9,336 bases of DNA. Source: CAZNYG01 sp964577205 (lineage in GTDB: Bacteria; Elusimicrobiota; Endomicrobiia; Endomicrobiales; CAIRNS01). Positions within the stretch are counted from its first letter, which is position 1. Each line of letters starts with the position of its first letter. A program made the translations under genes and the position numbers. Where the stretch lies: contig CAZNYG010000072.1 of assembly GCA_964577205.1 (NCBI GenBank), positions 1 to 9,336 of the forward strand. Reading direction: 5' to 3'. The notes under the pieces were generated by a model. That model did not search any database and was not told where the DNA came from. It worked only from the letters and a program-made list of their open reading frames with translations. Below, one piece after another: positions 6,530 through 9,336 of the stretch.

Positions 6530-8444
6530 TTCTTTTTTTGATCCAATTCAGCAGTCCGCCGGCGAACAGGAGTTCTTTCTGGCGGCCGGTCAGGGAATAA
6601 TTCACCGCCACTGTTCTGCCGCCGATGGCCACGCTCAGCGGCTTGTCCGCTTTCAAGGTCGAGACCAGATTTTTGAACTCCGCGATGTCATTCAGTTTCA
6701 CAGTGTCATAATCCGCGGGATCGGCGAACGTTAACGGCAGTATGCCAAAGTTGATAAGGTTCGCCAGATGTATCCGCGCGAACGATTTCGCGATCACCGC
6801 CCGGATGCCCAGGTACCGGGGCGCGAGCGCCGCGTGTTCACGGGAAGATCCCTGTCCGTAGTTGTCGCCCGCGACAATGATACCTGCTCCTGCCGCTTTC
6901 ACCCGGCTTACGAATTCCCTGTCAACCGCGCCGAAAGTATGCTCCGATATCGCGGGCAGGTTCGACCGCAGGGGCAGTATCTTGGCTCCCGCCGGGAGAA
7001 TGTGGTCCGTCGATATATTGTCGCCCAGCTTGAGCACGACCGGCGCTTTTACCGATTCGGGCAGCGGCGGGAATTCGGGCAGCGGCTTAATGTTCGGGCC
7101 CCGCTTGATCTCAACCGCGGCCGGGGTATCGGACGGCCGGAGGATGAGATCATCATTGACGAAAAAATGGTTGGGTTCTCCCGCTTTCGGCTCCACGTTC
7201 CCAAAGAGGTCGCGCGGGTCGGTTATCTCGCCCGAGAGCGCGGCGGCGACCGCCACCTGCGGCGAACAGAGATAGACCTGGGCGTCCTTCGTGCCGCTTC
7301 TTCCTTCGAAGTTGCGGTTAAAGGTACGGAGCGAGACCGCCCCGCTCGACGGCGCCTGGCCCATGCCGATACAGGGGCCGCACGCGCACTCAAGGATACG
7401 GGCGCCGCTTTCAATGATCGTAGCCAGCGCGCCCGACTGGACCATCATGGTCATGACCTGGCGCGAGCCCGGGGATATGACAAAGCTGACATCAGGATTG
7501 ATGCGTTTTCCCTTAAGAACACTGGCTACCAGCATAAGGTCCGCGAGAGAAGAATTGGTGCACGATCCGATGGCCACCTGCTGGACCTTCGTGCCTTTCA
7601 GGTCTTTCACTTTTTTAACGTTGTCCGGGCTGTGCGGCGCGGCGATCAGAGGTTCCAGCGACGAAAGGTCGATCACGATCTCTTCGTCGTAGGCCGTGCC
7701 TTCGTCCGCGGCGACTTCGTTCCAGTCGGAAAGCCGGCCCTGCTTTTCAAAAAAGGTTTTCGTGATGCCGTCGGAGGGGAAGACCGACGTCGTGGCGCCC
7801 AGTTCCGTGCCCATATTGGTAATGGTCGCGCGTTCCGGCACGGACAGCGTTTTCACTCCCGGGCCCGAGAACTCGAACACCTTGCCGCGGCCGCCTTTCA
7901 CGCTCAACCGGCGGAGCAGCTCAAGGATAATGTCTTTCGCGCTTACCCAGGGCTTCAGGCTGCCGATAAGGTTGACCCTTACGACTTTCGGCATCGTGAT
8001 ATAAAAAGGTTCGCCGGCCATGGCACAAGCCACGTCCAGCCCGCCCGCGCCGAACGCGAGCATCCCCAGCCCGCCCGCTGTCGGCGTGTGGGAGTCGGAC
8101 CCGATCAGCGTCTGCCCCGGTACGCCGAAACGTTCCAGGTGCACCTGGTGGCAGATACCGTTCCCCGCGGGAGAAAAATTGATCCCGTATTTCTCCGCTA
8201 TGGATTTAAGGAACAGGTGGTCGTCCGCGTTCTCAAAGCCGGATTGAAGGGTGTTATGGTCCACATAGCTCATCGATCTCTTTGTTCTTACCTGCTGCAC
8301 CCCCATGGCCTCGAACTGGAGGTAGGCCATGGTGCCGGTGGCATCCTGAGTAAGCGTCTGGTCGATCCTGAGCCCGATCTCCTGCCCGGTCTCCATTTTC
8401 CCGGTCACGAGGTGCTGCGCAATGATCTTCTGGGTGACGTTCAT
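6525..8444 (-). CDS. Aconitate hydratase, Aquifex-type (about 640 residues)
   Basis: Aconitase interconverts citrate and isocitrate in the cytoplasm using a [4Fe-4S] cluster. Cluster ligands are visible: C295 in GSCTNSS, and C355 and C358 in ACGPCIGMG. Substrate and active-site motifs include DHN (62-64), GSDSHTPTAGGLGMLAFGAG (115-134), DNISTDHILPAGA (475-487) and GSSREHAAL (532-540), which holds the catalytic serine S534. The protein has 639 residues. It is much shorter than AcnA/AcnB (about 850-900) and longer than the isopropylmalate or homoaconitate large subunits, because the small swivelling domain is fused at the C-terminus; this fits the Aquifex-type aconitase family. The ATG at 8444 has GGAG 10 nt upstream and a good promoter beyond. 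The last residues, KKRK, and the stop codon abut or overlap the A-rich repeat E, so the tail may be repeat-derived. A related hydratase activity on homologous substrates cannot be excluded from motifs alone. Confidence 0.93.
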   Translation of the reverse strand: MNVTQKIIAQHLVTGKMETGQEIGLRIDQTLTQDATGTMAYLQFEAMGVQQVRTKRSMSYVDHNTLQSGFENADDHLFLKSIAEKYGINFSPAGNGICHQVHLERFGVPGQTLIGSDSHTPTAGGLGMLAFGAGGLDVACAMAGEPFYITMPKVVRVNLIGSLKPWVSAKDIILELLRRLSVKGGRGKVFEFSGPGVKTLSVPERATITNMGTELGATTSVFPSDGITKTFFEKQGRLSDWNEVAADEGTAYDEEIVIDLSSLEPLIAAPHSPDNVKKVKDLKGTKVQQVAIGSCTNSSLADLMLVASVLKGKRINPDVSFVISPGSRQVMTMMVQSGALATIIESGARILECACGPCIGMGQAPSSGAVSLRTFNRNFEGRSGTKDAQVYLCSPQVAVAAALSGEITDPRDLFGNVEPKAGEPNHFFVNDDLILRPSDTPAAVEIKRGPNIKPLPEFPPLPESVKAPVVLKLGDNISTDHILPAGAKILPLRSNLPAISEHTFGAVDREFVSRVKAAGAGIIVAGDNYGQGSSREHAALAPRYLGIRAVIAKSFARIHLANLINFGILPLTFADPADYDTVKLNDIAEFKNLVSTLKADKPLSVAIGGRTVAVNYSLTGRQKELLFAGGLLNWIKKRK

Positions 8445-8504
8445 GAAAGAGTTGCTCCAATAGTAAATTTAGCTGGATGGAAAGGGGATAAAGCGACAAC
8501 AGTA

Positions 8505-8533
8505 AATATACCAAAAAGAGAGCGGTTTTTCAA
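8505..8533 (-). promoter_or_regulatory. Sigma70-type promoter for aconitase
   Basis: On the minus strand, TTGAAA (8533-8528) and TATATT (8510-8505) are separated by exactly 17 bp. The predicted transcription start near 8498 leaves a leader of about 54 nt before the aconitase ATG. Two copies of GAGAGCG on the plus strand (8518-8524 and 8540-8546), 22 bp apart, bracket the -35 box and could be an operator. The match is by eye only. Confidence 0.6.
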
Positions 8534-8563
8534 AGCTTCGAGAGCGTTCGGTACGGTCATTAC

Positions 8564-8600
8564 CTGACTAACTGACTCCGTCCCCAATAGCCCAATAGCC
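8564..8600. repeat. Tandem octamers upstream of the plus-strand gene
   Basis: CTGACTAA and CTGACTCC (8564-8579) are followed by CCCAATAG twice (8583-8598). Both are 8-bp periods, the same as in the Bat-cluster cassettes, but with different words and no inverted partner nearby. The rest of 8445-8694 holds the aconitase promoter and the ribosome site of the plus-strand gene. Confidence 0.55.
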
Positions 8601-8683
8601 TGTGGTGCAAAATAACACTGGCGTTTTTCCTAAAAAAGAGCTATTAATAGAGAGACAGTCCAGATGGGTTTTTGACGCGGGAC

Positions 8684-8689
8684 GGGAGG
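8684..8689 (+). promoter_or_regulatory. Shine-Dalgarno of the small plus-strand gene
   Basis: GGGAGG lies 5 nt before the ATG at 8695 and decides the start in favour of the upstream GTG at 8602. Confidence 0.8.
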
Positions 8690-8694
8690 TATCT

Positions 8695-9186
8695 ATGAGT
8701 GCTGTAAGTGGTATCACTCCGGCGGTCGCCGCACCGTTTACACCCAGCGTGGTAAAGACCAACGCTGAAAAAGAAGCCGAACTTAAAGCCGCTGCAACTT
8801 CAACCTCAACAAAGGCATCCTCGACTGGCGCTGCCGCCGCTGGATCTTCCGATCAGGGCGCTGCGCAGAAAGCTTCCGCGGCCGAAATTAAGGCCGCTGT
8901 CAACTTCTCAACCAATTCCGCTTTATTCAACGCCATGGGCCTCAACGGGGCTGAAGAAGGATCCACGGAGAACATTTTCTCAATGGGTTCGGCGATGAGC
9001 ATAATGAATTCCAACGCGGGAGCGGCGGGATTCATAACAGGCGAAGGCGAGGTCGCCACCCGCGCCGGTTTCCAGCCCGACACGGTAAAAACGCAGCGCA
9101 CCCAGGGCGACATCGAAGCTTTGAAAAAAGCGCAGGACTTGCTGAAGACACCCGCGAAAGGCAGCGCTCTCGATATCACCGCGTAA
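8695..9186 (+). CDS. Small Ala/Ser/Thr-rich protein of unknown function
   Basis: I do not recognise this 163-residue protein. The start at 8695 is chosen because GGGAGG (8684-8689) lies 5 nt upstream; the frame is open to a GTG at 8602, but that has no ribosome site and would run through spacer repeats. Residues 1-22 are uncharged until a lysine (MSAVSGITPAVAAPFTPSVV). Residues 23-68 are a low-complexity Ala/Ser/Thr/Lys stretch. The region at about 69-115 is Asn/Met/Gly-rich, and a short helix-prone charged segment lies at 137-152. The sequence has no Cys, His, Trp or Tyr, no membrane segment and no convincing signal peptide. That composition suggests a largely disordered or extended protein; similar compositions occur in secreted or appendage-associated proteins, but nothing here proves that. 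It is transcribed away from aconitase as a single gene and ends in a strong terminator, and the clear start and stop signals argue that it is real. Confidence 0.8.
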   Translation: MSAVSGITPAVAAPFTPSVVKTNAEKEAELKAAATSTSTKASSTGAAAAGSSDQGAAQKASAAEIKAAVNFSTNSALFNAMGLNGAEEGSTENIFSMGSAMSIMNSNAGAAGFITGEGEVATRAGFQPDTVKTQRTQGDIEALKKAQDLLKTPAKGSALDITA

Positions 9187-9189
9187 TAC

Positions 9190-9210
9190 TGCCCGGCAAC
9201 CCGCCGGGCA
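9190..9210 (+). terminator. GC-rich hairpin just after the small gene
   Basis: TGCCCGGC and GCCGGGCA form a perfect 8-bp stem around AACCC, starting 4 nt after the stop codon. There is no U-tract, so it may protect the 3' end or assist the terminator that follows and not terminate alone. Confidence 0.6.
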
Positions 9211-9221
9211 TTGCAGAAGCA

Positions 9222-9257
9222 AAAAAATAACCATCCCCGACCGGATGGTTATTTTTT
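9222..9257 (+). terminator. Rho-independent terminator, symmetric
   Basis: A perfect 15-bp stem, AAAAAATAACCATCC with GGATGGTTATTTTTT, around a 6-nt loop. The A-run on one side and T-run on the other make it able to work in both directions. It ends the transcript of the small plus-strand gene 36 nt after its stop codon. Confidence 0.92.
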
Positions 9258-9290
9258 GATATAGGATATAGGGATATAGGGGATATAGGG
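9258..9290. repeat. GATATAG tandem repeat with growing G-run
   Basis: Four consecutive copies: GATATAG, GATATAGG, GATATAGGG, GATATAGGG (7, 8, 9 and 9 bp), starting directly on the last base pair of the terminator. The remaining 9291-9336 has further near-repeats (GTTAACTTA/GCAACTTAA and GTGAG/GGAGTGA words) and no gene that I can support. Confidence 0.7.
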
Positions 9291-9336
9291 GACGTTGTTA
9301 ACTTAGCAACTTAAGAAGCGTGAGTGAGGAGTGAAT

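Noticed and set aside
6768..8567. 599-residue plus-strand reading frame opposite aconitase
   Set aside because: It is a long shadow of the aconitase gene in GC-rich DNA, with Arg/His-rich low-information sequence and no family motifs.
8618..8648. Promoter for the plus-strand gene (TATTAAT near 8642, or a sigma54-like TGGC near 8619)
   Set aside because: TATTAAT lacks a matching -35 at 16-18 bp, and the TGGC lacks the downstream GC element of sigma54 sites.
8602..8694. Extended N-terminus (31 residues) of the small plus-strand gene from GTG at 8602
   Set aside because: No ribosome site there; the segment is spacer sequence directly after tandem octamers, and a strong ribosome site precedes 8695.

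Overview
The window is a stretch of bacterial chromosome. Three things suggest a draft genome of an uncultured bacterium: a run of 10 Ns, a fairly high-GC coding style, and an aconitase of the ~640-residue Aquifex type. Spacers full of short iterated 7-9 bp words remind me of candidate-phylum genomes such as Omnitrophota or Elusimicrobiota, but that placement is a weak guess and no marker gene here decides it.

Layout: seven genes lie on the minus strand and read right to left. They are an Aquifex-type aconitase (8444-6525), ProA (6417-5152), a MoxR AAA+ ATPase (4931-3936), a DUF58 protein (3714-2833), a membrane-anchored BatD/DUF4381-like protein (2678-1767), the VWA protein BatA (1589-591) and a second VWA protein, BatB-like (335 to the left edge, interrupted by the N run). 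One gene on the plus strand (8695-9186) encodes a small Ala/Ser/Thr-rich protein of unknown function and ends in a strong hairpin terminator. No gene-free stretch exceeds 300 bases; the longest are 336-590 and 8445-8694.

The MoxR-DUF58-BatD-BatA-BatB block is the classical MoxR/Bat cluster. A soluble AAA+ chaperone is thought to act on VWA proteins, and here it sits with one soluble and two membrane-anchored VWA proteins plus a periplasmic/cytoplasmic adaptor. Aconitase and ProA form a separate metabolic pair with a good sigma70-type promoter upstream of aconitase.

The unusual content lies between the genes. All four spacers inside the MoxR-Bat block are filled by inverted-repeat cassettes. 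Each arm carries about 3-5 tandem copies of a 7- or 8-bp word (mostly GTTCNNGN), bounded by GGC on one side and GCCTTT on the other. In mRNA order each cassette begins 7-8 nt after the upstream stop codon and ends 11-12 nt before the next start codon. The four genes that follow these cassettes have no convincing Shine-Dalgarno sequence, while moxR, proA, aconitase and the plus-strand gene do. A related heptamer inverted repeat lies between aconitase and proA, and further iterated words flank the plus-strand gene. This arrangement is the main candidate for something undescribed.
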